DNA of 64,000 nt, from NCBI RefSeq assembly GCF_020400825.1, contig NZ_JAINVH010000026.1:59310-123309 (forward strand), read 5' to 3'. The translations under genes were made by a program, and so were the position numbers. Under the pieces are notes generated by a model. It made no database searches. It saw only the letters and a list, made by a program, of their open reading frames with translations, and had not been told where the DNA came from. This document shows, one piece after another, positions 16,714 to 25,627 of the stretch (position 1 is its first letter; every line of letters begins with the position of its first letter). The stretch is from Streptomyces sp. HPF1205. Lineage in GTDB: Bacteria; Actinomycetota; Actinomycetes; Streptomycetales; Streptomycetaceae.

Positions 16714-18021
16714 TCACGCGCGGCCGGAGGCCCGCTGCGTCCGGCGCGACACGGAGTCCACGACCACGGCGGCCAGCAGCACCGCGCCGGTGATCATGTA
16801 CTGGATGGACTGGTTCATGTTGAGCAGGTCCAGGCCGGTCTGGATGGACTGGATGACCAGCATGCCCAGCAGCGCCGACCAGACGTTGCCGCGGCCGCCG
16901 AACAGGCTGGTACCGCCGATGACGGCGGCGGCGATGGCGAGCATCAGCAGGTTGCCGCTGCCGGCCTGGAGGGTGGCGGTGTAGGTCTGGGCGGCCAGGA
17001 ACAGACCGCCGATGGCGGCGAAGCCGCCGGAGATGGCGAACACCGCGATGCGCACCAGCGCCACGTTGATACCGGCCCGGCGGGCGGCCTCGATGCTGCC
17101 GCCGACCGCGAAGACCTTGCGGCCGAAGGTGGTGCGGCGCAGCACGAAGTCGCAGATGACCAGGGTGACCAGGAAGATCACCAGGGCGTTGGGCACACCG
17201 GCGGACTTGTTCAGCACGTACGCCGCCACGTAGGAGACGACGGCCAGCAGGCCGACCCGCAGGAGGATCTCGCTCGTCGGGCGGTAGGGCACCCCGGCCT
17301 TGCGGCGCCGGCCCTGCTCCAGCAGGGAGCCGGCCAGCAGGGCGGCGACACCGACGGTCGCCAGGACGTAGGCGCCGGCGATGTCCTGGTTCATGAAGAA
17401 CGAGCGCTGGCCGAGCGTGTGCAGCAGGCCCTTGTCGGCGATCGAGAGGCTTCCGGTGGAGCCCAGCACCCACAGCATCAGGCCGTTCCAGCCCAGGAAG
17501 CCGGCCAGGGTGACGACGAACGCCGGGACGCCGATCTTGGCGAAGAAGAAGCCGTGCAGGGCGCCGATGCCGATACCGATCAGCACCACCAGCACCACCG
17601 ACAGCCAGGGATCCAGGCCGTGGGTGGTGGTGAAGACGGCGAACAGGGCCGAGATCAGACCGCTGACCGACGCGACCGACAGGTCGATCTCGCCGAGCAG
17701 CAGCACGAAGACCAGACCGACGGCGAGCATGCCCGTGCCGGACAGGAAGTAGCTGATGTTGACCATGTTGGACGAGCTGAGGAACAGGCTGTCCTTGATC
17801 TGGAAGATCGTCCAGATGATGATCAACGCGACGATGACGGGCAGGGAGCCCAGCTCACCGCCCTTCAGGCGGCGCTGGAACTCGGTGATGTAGCCCTTGA
17901 AGCCCTGCTCGCGGACGAGCAGCCGCGGGTCCACCGCCTCCACCGCGGGCGGCGGTACTTCCTCGGCCTGCGGCTGACCGCCGGCCGCCGAGGTGTCGAT
18001 GGTGGTCTTGTCGCTGCTCAC
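16714..18021 (-). CDS. xylH: Xylose-type sugar ABC transporter permease
   Basis: The 435-residue membrane protein belongs to the RbsC/XylH permease family and has about 10-12 hydrophobic segments. A hydrophilic head of about 60 residues is followed by 'LLLGEIDLSVASVSGLISAL', the characteristic conserved loop of this family. 'VVTLAGFLGWNGLMLWVLG' and, near the end, 'AIAAAVIGGTSLFGGRGNVW' are also typical. The GTG at 18021 overlaps the ATPase stop codon (GTGA), so translation is coupled. As a permease beside xylF and the ATPase it should form the channel of a pentose importer; by position it corresponds to the S. coelicolor xylose system. Confidence 0.92.
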   Translation of the reverse strand: MSSDKTTIDTSAAGGQPQAEEVPPPAVEAVDPRLLVREQGFKGYITEFQRRLKGGELGSLPVIVALIIIWTIFQIKDSLFLSSSNMVNISYFLSGTGMLAVGLVFVLLLGEIDLSVASVSGLISALFAVFTTTHGLDPWLSVVLVVLIGIGIGALHGFFFAKIGVPAFVVTLAGFLGWNGLMLWVLGSTGSLSIADKGLLHTLGQRSFFMNQDIAGAYVLATVGVAALLAGSLLEQGRRRKAGVPYRPTSEILLRVGLLAVVSYVAAYVLNKSAGVPNALVIFLVTLVICDFVLRRTTFGRKVFAVGGSIEAARRAGINVALVRIAVFAISGGFAAIGGLFLAAQTYTATLQAGSGNLLMLAIAAAVIGGTSLFGGRGNVWSALLGMLVIQSIQTGLDLLNMNQSIQYMITGAVLLAAVVVDSVSRRTQRASGRA

Positions 18022-18797
18022 TTGGCCGCCTCCGTGTTCCGCGCCTGCCTGCGGGTCACGGCGTTGTCCGTGGCGCCGGTGATCGCGGCGATGATCTCTT
18101 CGTTGGTGGTCTCCTTCACCGGGAAGGAGCCGTTGTTCCGGCCCAGCCGCAGTACGTGGACGGTGTCCGCGACGGCCATCACGTCGGCCATGTTGTGGCT
18201 GATGAGGATGACGCCCAGACCCCGCTCGCGGAGCCGCTCGACCAGGTCGAGGACCTGGGCGGTCTGCTCCACGCCGAGGGCGGCGGTGGGCTCGTCGAGG
18301 ATGACGACCTTGGGGTCGCCGATCAGGGCGCGGGCGATGGCCACCACCTGGCGCTGGCCGCCGGACAGGCTCGCGATCGGGATACGCACGCTGGGGATGC
18401 GGATCGACAGCGTGTTGAGCAGTTCTCGGGCGCGCTGTTCCATCGTGACCTCGTCGAGGCTGCCGAACCGCAGCAGCTCGCGTCCGAGGTACAGGTTGCC
18501 GACCACGTCGAGGTTGTCGCACAGAGCGAGGTCCTGGTAAACGGTGGCCACACCGAGGTGCTGGGCGTCCTGCGGCCGGTTGATGCCGACCGGGGTGCCC
18601 TCCCACTCGATGACGCCCTCGTCCACCGGATGCACGCCGGCGATCGTCTTGACCAGGGTGGACTTACCGGCACCGTTGTCACCCACGAGGGCGACCACTT
18701 CTCCGGCGTGGACCTCCAGTTCGACGTCGGTGAGGGCCTGGACCGCACCGAATCGCTTGGAGACCCCGCGCAACGCCAGCACGGGCGTAGCGGACAC
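18018..18797 (-). CDS. xylG: Sugar ABC transporter ATP-binding protein (single domain)
   Basis: The 259-residue ATPase has Walker A 'GDNGAGKSTLVK', signature 'LSGGQRQVVAIARAL' and Walker B 'VVILDEPTAAL'. Classical RbsA/XylG proteins carry two ATPase domains (about 500 residues). This one has a single domain, so two copies probably serve each permease dimer. The GTG at 18797 was chosen because AAGGAG stands 9 bases before it; an in-frame ATG at 18806 directly abuts that site. It is downstream of xylF after an attenuator-like hairpin and overlaps xylH. Confidence 0.92.
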   Translation of the reverse strand: MSATPVLALRGVSKRFGAVQALTDVELEVHAGEVVALVGDNGAGKSTLVKTIAGVHPVDEGVIEWEGTPVGINRPQDAQHLGVATVYQDLALCDNLDVVGNLYLGRELLRFGSLDEVTMEQRARELLNTLSIRIPSVRIPIASLSGGQRQVVAIARALIGDPKVVILDEPTAALGVEQTAQVLDLVERLRERGLGVILISHNMADVMAVADTVHVLRLGRNNGSFPVKETTNEEIIAAITGATDNAVTRRQARNTEAAK

Positions 18798-18897
18798 GTC
18801 AACCATCTCCTTCGCCGCCTGACCGGCGGGGATGTACAAAGCTCAAAAAATTACAGAGACATGGGACAGTGGTACGGCCCAAACGTCAACCGGGCGC

Positions 18898-18977
18898 ACC
18901 CGTAAGCGTTTCCGTCCGGCCCCCGCCCCGTCAGCGGGGTGGAATCGTGGGGCGGGGTGCCGGACGGGCTTACGGGT
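18898..18977 (-). terminator. Interrupted hairpin between xylF and xylG
   Basis: Arms 18898-18906 and 18969-18977 (ACCCGTAAG / CTTACGGGT) enclose further complementary blocks (CGTCCGGC/GCCGGACG and CCCCGCCCC/GGGGCGGGG). The structure lies just after the xylF stop, and probably stabilises the xylF message and partly terminates read-through, giving excess binding protein. Confidence 0.75.
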
Positions 18978-18987
18978 GCTGCGGTCC

Positions 18988-20100
18988 TTACTGGATGCCG
19001 GCCGCCTTGCAGGCCTGGGCGAACTCGGCGGTGCAGATCTGGGCGGTGGTGTACAGGCCGTCCTTGACCACGGTGTCCTTGATGTTGGCCTTGGTCACCG
19101 AGGTGGCGCCGATCAGAAGCGACGGGACCTTGTCGCCCGAGCCGCTGGTGGAGGTGGTGGTGGCGACGTCGGAGAAGCTCTTGCCCTCCAGCAGGTCGAC
19201 CGCGATCTGGGCGGTGGCGTCGGCCTCCGGCTTGTACGGCTTGTAGATGGTGGCCGTCTGGCTGCCCGCCAGGATCCGCTGGATACCCGCGAGCTCCGCG
19301 TCCTGACCGGTCAGCGGCGGGTTGATGCCCGCGCCCTTCAGGGCGGTGGCGATACCGCCGGCCATGCCGTCGTTGGCCGAGTACACGCCGGCGATGTTGC
19401 CCTTGCCGAGCTGGGTGATCGCGGCGGTCACCTTCTGGTTGGCGACCGTGTCCTTCCACAGACCGGTCTGCTCGTAGGCGATGTCGACCTTGCCGTCGAG
19501 GATCTTGTGCGCGCCGGCCTTGAACATGGCGGCGTTGGGGTCGGCCGGGTCGCCGTCGATCATGACGATCTTGGACTTCGGGGTGGCCTTGGAGCCCATC
19601 GCGTCCAGCAGGGCCTGGCCCTGCAGCTCGCCGATCTTCTCGTTGTCGTAGGACACGTACGCGGAGACCGGGCCCTGCGCGAGGCGGTCGTAGGCGACGA
19701 CCTTGATGCCCTTGGCGACGGCCGCCTTGACCGAGGACTCGATGCCGACGGAGTCCTGCGCGTCCAGGATCAGGACCTTCACACCCTTGGTGATCATGGT
19801 GTTGACCTGCTGCGCCTGCTTGGACGGGTCACCGGCGGCGTTGTCGTACTGGACGGTGCAGTCCGCGCACAGTTCCTTGATCTTGGCCTCGATCAGCGGC
19901 TTGTCGAACTTCTCGTAGCGCGTCGTGGCGTTCTCCGGCAGGAGGAGACCGATCGACTTGGCGCCGCTGCCGCTGCTGCCGCTGCTGGCGTCGCTCGACC
20001 CCTTGTCGCTGCCGCCCGCCTTGCCGCAAGCGGCCACGGACACCATCGCGAGTGAGGCGATGGCCGTCCCGACGACAAGCCGACGCTTCTTTGCGTTCAT
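18988..20100 (-). CDS. xylF: Xylose-type sugar-binding lipoprotein
   Basis: The 370-residue secreted lipoprotein has the signal 'MNAKKRRLVVGTAIASLAMV' and lipobox 'VSVAAC', then a Gly/Ser linker. The mature part is a periplasmic-binding fold of the XylF/RbsB class ('SIGLLLPENATTRYEKFDKP', 'VLILDAQDSVGIESSV', 'NDGMAGGIATALKGAG'). It captures the sugar for the permease and ATPase encoded downstream. The ATG at 20100 follows GGGAGG. The gene order binding protein, ATPase, permease and the adjacent ROK regulator match the rok7B7-xylFGH locus of S. coelicolor. Confidence 0.92.
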   Translation of the reverse strand: MNAKKRRLVVGTAIASLAMVSVAACGKAGGSDKGSSDASSGSSGSGAKSIGLLLPENATTRYEKFDKPLIEAKIKELCADCTVQYDNAAGDPSKQAQQVNTMITKGVKVLILDAQDSVGIESSVKAAVAKGIKVVAYDRLAQGPVSAYVSYDNEKIGELQGQALLDAMGSKATPKSKIVMIDGDPADPNAAMFKAGAHKILDGKVDIAYEQTGLWKDTVANQKVTAAITQLGKGNIAGVYSANDGMAGGIATALKGAGINPPLTGQDAELAGIQRILAGSQTATIYKPYKPEADATAQIAVDLLEGKSFSDVATTTSTSGSGDKVPSLLIGATSVTKANIKDTVVKDGLYTTAQICTAEFAQACKAAGIQ

Positions 20101-20176
20101 GTGAGGTTGCCTCCCTGACAGGGCCGCAACGCCGCGGCCGAGGTGCTGGTGAGTCAACTCCGACTGACGGCATGTC

Positions 20177-20189
20177 GTCAAGAAGTAAA
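20177..20189 (-). promoter_or_regulatory. Candidate Rok7B7 binding site upstream of xylF
   Basis: On the minus strand this reads TTTACTTCTTGAC, which fits every position of the consensus TTKAMKHSTTSAV that I recall as published for Rok7B7 of S. coelicolor. It lies 77-89 bases before the xylF start, inside an AT-richer promoter region. Confidence 0.6.
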
Positions 20190-20239
20190 CACTTAACGAG
20201 ATGGCAACGGCGCGTTTCGTTAGCTGTGTGAACGCTCAG

Positions 20240-21442
20240 TTATGCAGAGAAGGCCGGCGCATCGACAGTCGCATTACCCTCCAAAAGTGTTGAATCGCCC
20301 ATTTCGGACAGCACCAGGGCAAGCGCTCCCAGGACCTCCGCTCTCGCGCCGAGGGCGCCGGGCACCACGGACAGCCGCTGGGCGGCGCTGGGGATGGCGT
20401 ACCGCGACACGGACTCCCGCACCGGGCCGAGCACCAGCTCGCCCGCCTCCGCGAGGTCCCCGCCCAGCACGATCCTGCTGGGGTTGAGGATGTTGCACAG
20501 GCTGGCGACGCCCATGCCTATGTGCCGCCCGACGTCGCCGATCACCCGGCGGCAGCCCGGGTCGCCGCCGCGCGCCAACTGCACCATCCTCGGCACGGTC
20601 AGGCCCTCCCCGTGGCTGCCGCGCAGCAGTTCCAGGACGTAGCGGGCCGCGGTGAAGGTCTCCAGGCAGCCCCGGTTGCCGCAGCGGCACACCGGCCCCG
20701 ACTCGTCGAGCGTGATGTGGCCGATCTCGCCCGCCGTACCGCCCGGACCGCGGTAGATCCGGCCGTCGATCACCAGCCCGGCGCCGACGCCGCTGGCGAC
20801 CTTGATGTACGCCAGGTCCCGCACCCCGCGCCCGCCGCCCCACACCAGCTCGCCGAGGGCGCCGAGGTTGGCGTCGTTGTCCACCTGGACGGGCACCCCG
20901 AGCCGGTCGGACAGCTCCTGGCGCGGATTGATGCCGCTCCACCCGGGAAGGATGGCCGTCGAGCCGAGCACCCCTGACTCCACGTCGATGGGTCCCGGCA
21001 CGCCCAGTCCCACGCCGAGCACCTTCCGCTGGCCGATCCCGGTGGACTCCACCAGCCTCGCCACCAGCTGTTCGGCCCGGTCGAAGCCCTCGGACGCCGA
21101 GGCGTCGACGTCGATCGGCTCCGACTGCTCGGCGAGCACCTGGTGCGCCAGGTTGCCGACCGCGACCCGAAGATGAGAGTGGCCGAAATCGACCCCCACC
21201 ACGATGCCGGCGTCCCCGGACAAAGCCACGCTGCGGGCCCGCCGACCGCCCGAGGAGGTCGGCGTGACCTGCACCGTTCCGTTGTCCCGCAGCTCACGGA
21301 CGATATTGGAGACCGTCGCGGCCGACAGACCCGTACTCCGTGCGATCTCCGCCTGGGTGAGTGACCCGGCCAGCCGGACGGCGCGCACGACGCGCTCCAG
21401 GTTGGCCCGGTGCAGTGACGACTGCGACCCCGGAGTCTCCAC
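20240..21442 (-). CDS. rok7B7: ROK-family repressor (Rok7B7-type)
   Basis: The 400-residue regulator has an N-terminal winged helix-turn-helix (about 10-70, 'SLTQAEIARSTGLSAATVSN'). A ROK sugar-kinase-like domain follows, with 'VVGVDFGHSHLRVAVGN', 'GLGVPGPID', the acid/base region 'DNDANLGALGELVWG' and the zinc motif 'CRCGNRGCLE'. In S. coelicolor the regulator at this locus controls xylFGH, carbon repression and antibiotic production. The GTG at 21442 was chosen because AGGAG precedes it by 8 bases; a GTG at 21451 abuts that site. It lies upstream of xylF in the same direction with 139 bases between. Confidence 0.88.
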   Translation of the reverse strand: METPGSQSSLHRANLERVVRAVRLAGSLTQAEIARSTGLSAATVSNIVRELRDNGTVQVTPTSSGGRRARSVALSGDAGIVVGVDFGHSHLRVAVGNLAHQVLAEQSEPIDVDASASEGFDRAEQLVARLVESTGIGQRKVLGVGLGVPGPIDVESGVLGSTAILPGWSGINPRQELSDRLGVPVQVDNDANLGALGELVWGGGRGVRDLAYIKVASGVGAGLVIDGRIYRGPGGTAGEIGHITLDESGPVCRCGNRGCLETFTAARYVLELLRGSHGEGLTVPRMVQLARGGDPGCRRVIGDVGRHIGMGVASLCNILNPSRIVLGGDLAEAGELVLGPVRESVSRYAIPSAAQRLSVVPGALGARAEVLGALALVLSEMGDSTLLEGNATVDAPAFSA

Positions 21443-21564
21443 GACATCCACTCCTGCCCGGCGGTCCGGGACACCCCCGACCGCCCGCACGGGACGGGAC
21501 CGGCGACCGGTGTCGCTGCTGCCACACCAGTGAGACCCCGTCGTCTACAACATGTGAACTCTAA

Positions 21565-21574
21565 GTTGAGTGTT
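21565..21574 (+). promoter_or_regulatory. TTRAGTGTTT motif shared with the xylF promoter
   Basis: TTGAGTGTTT here, upstream of the ROK regulator gene, differs by one base from TTAAGTGTTT on the minus strand at 20187-20196 upstream of xylF. Such sharing fits autoregulation of the repressor, but the motif is short. Confidence 0.35.
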
Positions 21575-21637
21575 TGGGGTGATGTCCCGTCAAGGGGGAG
21601 AGCCACACCGTTACGGGATTCGGCCGCGAACGCCACG

Positions 21638-21668
21638 GAGCGGCTCCGCGTCGCGCGCGGAGCCGCTC
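21638..21668 (-). terminator. Hairpin closing the ngcEFG operon
   Basis: Perfect 13-base arms (21638-21650, 21656-21668) with a 5-base loop, about 45 bases beyond the stop codon of the last permease gene. Confidence 0.85.
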
Positions 21669-21713
21669 GGCCGCCCGGGGCGGCTCGGAAAGGGCCCGGA
21701 GGGCTGCCGCCGG

Positions 21714-22649
21714 CTACTTCAGGGTGCCCGCCGTCAGGCCCGACTGGACCTGCCGCTGGAAGGACAGGTACACCACCAGCACCGGGAGCATGGCGATGGT
21801 CATGCCCGCGAACAGGGCCGGCATGTCGCCCGCGTACCCCTGCTGGAGCGCGAGGTTCATCAGGCCCTGGGTGAGCACCGAGCGGTCGTGGTCGGTGCCG
21901 CTCTGCTTCTGCATCAAGGTCAGCGGCAGGATGTACTGGTTCCACTGGCCGAGCACGTTGAAGATGCCGACGCTGACCAGGCCGGCCCGGGCCATGGGCA
22001 GCATGACCTGGAAGAACGCCCGGGTGTGCGAGCAGCCGTCGATCATCGCCGCCTCGTGCACCGCCGTCGGCAGCGTCCGGAAGAACGAGTGCATGAAGAA
22101 GACGGTGAACGGCAGCGAGTAGGCGACGTAGACCAGGACCAGGCCCTGGTAGGTGTTGAGCATGCCGAGGTTCTTGACCATGAAGAACAGCGGCACCAGC
22201 GCCAGGTAGACCGGGAACATCGCGCCGGCCACGAAGAGGTAGTAGAAGAACCGGTTGCCGGGGAACTCGTATCGGGCCAGTACGTAGGCCGCCATCGACC
22301 CGAGCAGCATGGTCAGTGTGACGGAGAACACCATCACGATGACGGTGTGCAGCAGGAAGCTGCCGATGCCCTTGTCCCAGGCGCGCTGGAAGACGCCGAG
22401 CGACCAGTGGTGCGGCCAGGTCCAGGCGCTGCCGCCGATCTGGGCGTCGGTCTTGAAGGAGCTCAGCACGATCCAGGCCAGCGGCAGGACGACCATGATC
22501 GACCACAGCACGAGGAAGCCGTGGGAGAAGACGTTCAGCACCGCTCCGCTGTCGCCGAAGCGGGCCTGCCTGGCCTGCTTGCCGGACAGGCGGCCGGGAG
22601 GGGCGTCCGGCGCGCCGGGCGCGGTCGGCTCCTTGGTGGTTGTGCTCAT
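21714..22649 (-). CDS. ngcG: Carbohydrate ABC transporter permease (NgcG/MalG type)
   Basis: The 311-residue inner-membrane protein has about six hydrophobic segments. The EAA loop that docks the ATPase is visible as 'EAAMIDGCSHTRAFFQVMLP', with its conserved Gly in the family position. An N-terminal hydrophilic head of about 40 residues precedes the first helix. It follows ngcF after 15 bases and should form the heterodimeric channel with it. No ATPase gene is in the cluster. Streptomyces sugar importers of this type share the general ATPase MsiK encoded elsewhere. Confidence 0.9.
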   Translation of the reverse strand: MSTTTKEPTAPGAPDAPPGRLSGKQARQARFGDSGAVLNVFSHGFLVLWSIMVVLPLAWIVLSSFKTDAQIGGSAWTWPHHWSLGVFQRAWDKGIGSFLLHTVIVMVFSVTLTMLLGSMAAYVLARYEFPGNRFFYYLFVAGAMFPVYLALVPLFFMVKNLGMLNTYQGLVLVYVAYSLPFTVFFMHSFFRTLPTAVHEAAMIDGCSHTRAFFQVMLPMARAGLVSVGIFNVLGQWNQYILPLTLMQKQSGTDHDRSVLTQGLMNLALQQGYAGDMPALFAGMTIAMLPVLVVYLSFQRQVQSGLTAGTLK

Positions 22650-22664
22650 CTCACGCCCCTCGGC

Positions 22665-23597
22665 TCAGTACTCGATGCGCTCGCGCCGGGTGGCCCGGAG
22701 CATGACGGCGGACAGGATCAGGGTCAGGAAGAGGATCACGACGCCCATGGCGCAGGCGTAACCGCTCTTGCCGTAGTAGAGGAAGTTGCGCATCAGGTAG
22801 GTGGACAGCACCTCGCTGTGCTCGTCCGGGCCGCCGCCGTACGCCGTGCCCGGGGTCAGCGAGGCGACCAGGGCGAAGGCGTCCATCGCGGCGATCGCCA
22901 GGTAGACCCAGGCGGTCTGGATGCTGTCCCACAGCAGCGGCATCGTGACCCGGAAGAAGGTGTGCGCCCGTCCGGCGCCGTCCAGCAGCGCGGCCTCGTA
23001 GATGTCCTTGGGGATGGACTGCATGGCCGCGGAGAACAGCACCAGGTAGAAGCCCACCCCGGACCAGACCAGGACGCCCAGGATGCACCACAGGACCAGA
23101 TTGGGGTCGTTGAGCCATTCGACGGGATTGTTCTTGTCCTGCAGACCCAGCTTGACCAGGATGCCGTTGAGCAGGCCGCCCTGGTCGCTGCGGTACACGG
23201 CCTCGAACAGCACCACCAGGATCGCCACCGAGAGCACCTGGGGGAAGAAGAAGATCACCTTGTACAGCGCGGACCCGCGCACGCCCTGCACACCGCTGGT
23301 GCCGCCGCGCCCGCCGACGTTGAGCAGGAAGGCGAAGAACAGCGCCAGCAGGATGGTGACGAGCGGCAGGAAGACCAGCAGCAGGACGTTGTGCCACAGC
23401 GCCTTGCGGAAGACGTCGTCGTGGAACAGCGTCGAGTAGTTCTTGAAGCCGACGAAGTCCATCTTCTGCGACTCGCCCGTCCAGTCCGTGAACGAGTAGC
23501 CGAAGGTCTGGAGGTACGGCCACAGCACGAGTAGCGCGTACAGGCCGACGGGGACGACGAGGAATCCCACGATGAAGGGATATTTACGGTTTCTCAT
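22665..23597 (-). CDS. ngcF: Carbohydrate ABC transporter permease (NgcF/MalF type)
   Basis: The 310-residue membrane protein begins 'MRNRKYPFIVGFLVVPVGLY' and has about six transmembrane segments. The ATPase-docking loop reads 'YEAALLDGAGRAHTFFRVTMP', seen here from residue Glu onward in standard EAA form. It pairs with the downstream permease. The gene lies 81 bases after the binding-protein gene, and that gap holds an attenuator-like hairpin. Confidence 0.9.
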   Translation of the reverse strand: MRNRKYPFIVGFLVVPVGLYALLVLWPYLQTFGYSFTDWTGESQKMDFVGFKNYSTLFHDDVFRKALWHNVLLLVFLPLVTILLALFFAFLLNVGGRGGTSGVQGVRGSALYKVIFFFPQVLSVAILVVLFEAVYRSDQGGLLNGILVKLGLQDKNNPVEWLNDPNLVLWCILGVLVWSGVGFYLVLFSAAMQSIPKDIYEAALLDGAGRAHTFFRVTMPLLWDSIQTAWVYLAIAAMDAFALVASLTPGTAYGGGPDEHSEVLSTYLMRNFLYYGKSGYACAMGVVILFLTLILSAVMLRATRRERIEY

Positions 23598-23637
23598 GGC
23601 TGCTGGCCCTGCTCCGCTCTGCTGCTGTCCGGCCCGG

Positions 23638-23669
23638 CGGTGGCGCGCCGCGTGAAAGGCGCGCCACCG
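23638..23669 (-). terminator. Attenuator hairpin between ngcE and ngcF
   Basis: Perfect 12-base arms (23638-23649, 23658-23669) with an 8-base loop, 10 bases after the binding-protein stop. It probably reduces permease expression relative to the binding protein. Confidence 0.85.
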
Positions 23670-23678
23670 TCACTATCG

Positions 23679-25073
23679 TCAGGCGTTCTTCTTGGCCTTA
23701 ACAGTGGCCGCCTTGGTGCGCTTCAGCCACTCGTCGGGCTTGATGCGGCCCGCCATCAGCTCGGAGCTGGCGTTGCCCATGTCGACGTCCAGCGAGCTGG
23801 CGTTCTGCAGGTAGGTCGGGTTGAAGACGTTGGCCCCGGCCGCCGACAGCGCGGTGACGGTGGACTTGGTGCCCGGACGCAGCTGGACGTCGGGGCCGAT
23901 GCCGTCCTTGAGCACCGACAGCGAGTTGGCGCTCTGGGCGAAGGCGGTGGCGCCCGCCTTGCTGAGCATGTAGCGCATGAACTCCATGCCGCCGATCGCG
24001 TTCGGGGCCTTCTTCGGCACGATGAACGGCTCGTTGGCGCCACCGCGGATGGCCTCGAAGGGCATCTTGTCGCCGGGCAGCGAGGGCATCGGCATGAAGG
24101 TCATCTCGAAGTCCGAGGGAGTGGCCTTGAGCTGCTCGTTCTCCAGCCAGGCACCGCAGGGGATGAAGGCGGCCTTGTACTGGTTCCAGGCGGTCTGCGA
24201 CTCGATGTGGGTCATGCCGTTGGTGCCGGGCAGCAGGTAGTTCTTCTGCACGATCTCGTAGATCGCGTTGATGGCCTGCTTGGGGGCGTCCTCGTCCCAG
24301 ACCGTCTCGTCGAGGCTGTCCAGCCGGGTCAGCCAGTCCGCGCCGCCGTGCTTGACCGCCAGGTCGATGATGGCGACGTTGATGTAGTACGGGTACTTGC
24401 CCTGGTGGGCGAAGGGCGCGATGCCGGCCTTCTTGATCTCCTCGGACAGCGACATGAAGTCGGCCCAGGTCTTCGGGGCGGTCCAGCCGTGCTGCTTGAA
24501 CAGCTTGCCGGAGTACCACAGGCCGAAGACGGTGTACACGTACTGGAGGCTGACGAACTTGCCGCCGATGGTGCCCAGCTCGATCGTGCCCGGCATCAGG
24601 GTGTCGCGCACCTTCTTGCTCGGGTCGTCGAGGGAGGGCGCGTCGAGCAGCGGGGTGAGGTCGGTGAGCTGGTCGGACTTCTGCAGCACGTCCAGCTTGA
24701 TCTGCTGGTTGCCGGAGTCGTCGACGACGTCCGGGGGGTTGCCGGCGTTCAGCCGGGGCTGGAGCAGACCGGTGATGTTCTGCGTGGCGTTGTGCGAGAC
24801 CTTGGCGTTCGGGTACTTCTTCGAGTACAGCCCCTCGAAGCGCTTGGCGTAGTCGTCACCGAACCCGCCCTTGAAGATCAGGACGTCCAGCGGCTTGGAC
24901 GCGTCCACGCCGAGCGGGTTGTCCGCCGAGGTGGCGGTCGGCTTGGAGGTCGAGCTGTCACTGCCGCCCCCACTGGACGCACACGCGCTCAGCAGCCCGG
25001 CCGACGGCAGGGCCACCAGGCCCATCGCGGCCGTTCGCTTGACCAGATCCCGGCGGTTCATTTCGGATCCCAT
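23679..25073 (-). CDS. ngcE: Oligosaccharide-binding lipoprotein (NgcE type)
   Basis: The 464-residue extracytoplasmic binding protein has the twin-arginine-like and lipoprotein leader 'MNRRDLVKRTAAMGLVALPS' ending in 'LLSAC'. The mature part is a large (family 1) solute-binding fold. By position beside the rok7B7-xyl locus and aconitase it corresponds to S. coelicolor SCO6005 (NgcE), reported to bind chitin oligosaccharides; sequence alone shows only an oligosaccharide-type binder. The ATG at 25073 is favoured by GAGGA about 8 bases before it; another in-frame ATG lies 30 bases upstream. The cluster lacks an ATPase gene. Confidence 0.85.
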   Translation of the reverse strand: MGSEMNRRDLVKRTAAMGLVALPSAGLLSACASSGGGSDSSTSKPTATSADNPLGVDASKPLDVLIFKGGFGDDYAKRFEGLYSKKYPNAKVSHNATQNITGLLQPRLNAGNPPDVVDDSGNQQIKLDVLQKSDQLTDLTPLLDAPSLDDPSKKVRDTLMPGTIELGTIGGKFVSLQYVYTVFGLWYSGKLFKQHGWTAPKTWADFMSLSEEIKKAGIAPFAHQGKYPYYINVAIIDLAVKHGGADWLTRLDSLDETVWDEDAPKQAINAIYEIVQKNYLLPGTNGMTHIESQTAWNQYKAAFIPCGAWLENEQLKATPSDFEMTFMPMPSLPGDKMPFEAIRGGANEPFIVPKKAPNAIGGMEFMRYMLSKAGATAFAQSANSLSVLKDGIGPDVQLRPGTKSTVTALSAAGANVFNPTYLQNASSLDVDMGNASSELMAGRIKPDEWLKRTKAATVKAKKNA

Positions 25074-25256
25074 GCTCAAGTCCTCGCCTTCTCCAGGACT
25101 CATGCGGTGCAGCGGAATCCGCCGACGCCCGCGAACAGTTGAAGCTTGAGTGATGCCGTACATCCAGTGAGGCGAGGAACGATATCGAAAACGGTCGGCT
25201 GGGCCACCCGTTCACTCCCCCGCGCGTCCCGCCCTCAGCGGGTTCCTTGGACGCCG

Positions 25257-25272
25257 ACAGGTATAGTCCACT
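25257..25272. promoter_or_regulatory. Candidate DasR-like site upstream of ngcE
   Basis: Read on the minus strand the 16 bases AGTGGACTATACCTGT agree at 12 of 16 positions with the DasR site AGTGGTCTAGACCACT. The site is about 185 bases before ngcE. A GlcNAc-responsive repressor site would suit a chito-oligosaccharide importer. Confidence 0.4.
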
Positions 25273-25535
25273 TGGCTCCGGCAGGGCAAGATCGAGACCA
25301 GCGGGGCCGAGAAGCTTTCCCGAGTTGAGACCTGTCCGAAACGTGGACAGCCGGTCCGGCCGCGTGGCGCGGCGCCGTGCCCCGCGGCGGGCCGGCGGCC
25401 GTACCCGGGGGCGCGCGCCGCTCCCCCGCGCGGGCGCCGGCCGGCCGCCCCCCTGACGCCCCTTCACCCCGGGTTCACCCCGGCCGCGGCGACCGGCGGC
25501 GGCCCGCGTGTTCGAGAAATGAACGTGACAAATGA

Positions 25536-25574
25536 ACGACGGGCCGCACCCGTGATCGGGGTGCGGCCCGTCGT
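25536..25574 (-). terminator. Hairpin after acnA
   Basis: Perfect 16-base arms (25536-25551, 25559-25574) with a 7-base loop, about 120 bases beyond the aconitase stop. Confidence 0.75.
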
Positions 25575-25627
25575 CGCCGGAAATGGCGTGTCGTCACCGG
25601 AAGCGGCGCGTCGTCACCGGAAGGCGC
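25569..25627. repeat. Degenerate ~20-bp tandem repeat
   Basis: Three imperfect copies share the core GTCGTCRCCGGAA (near 25571, 25591 and 25611), between the hairpin and the aconitase stop codon. No function is recognised. Confidence 0.6.
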
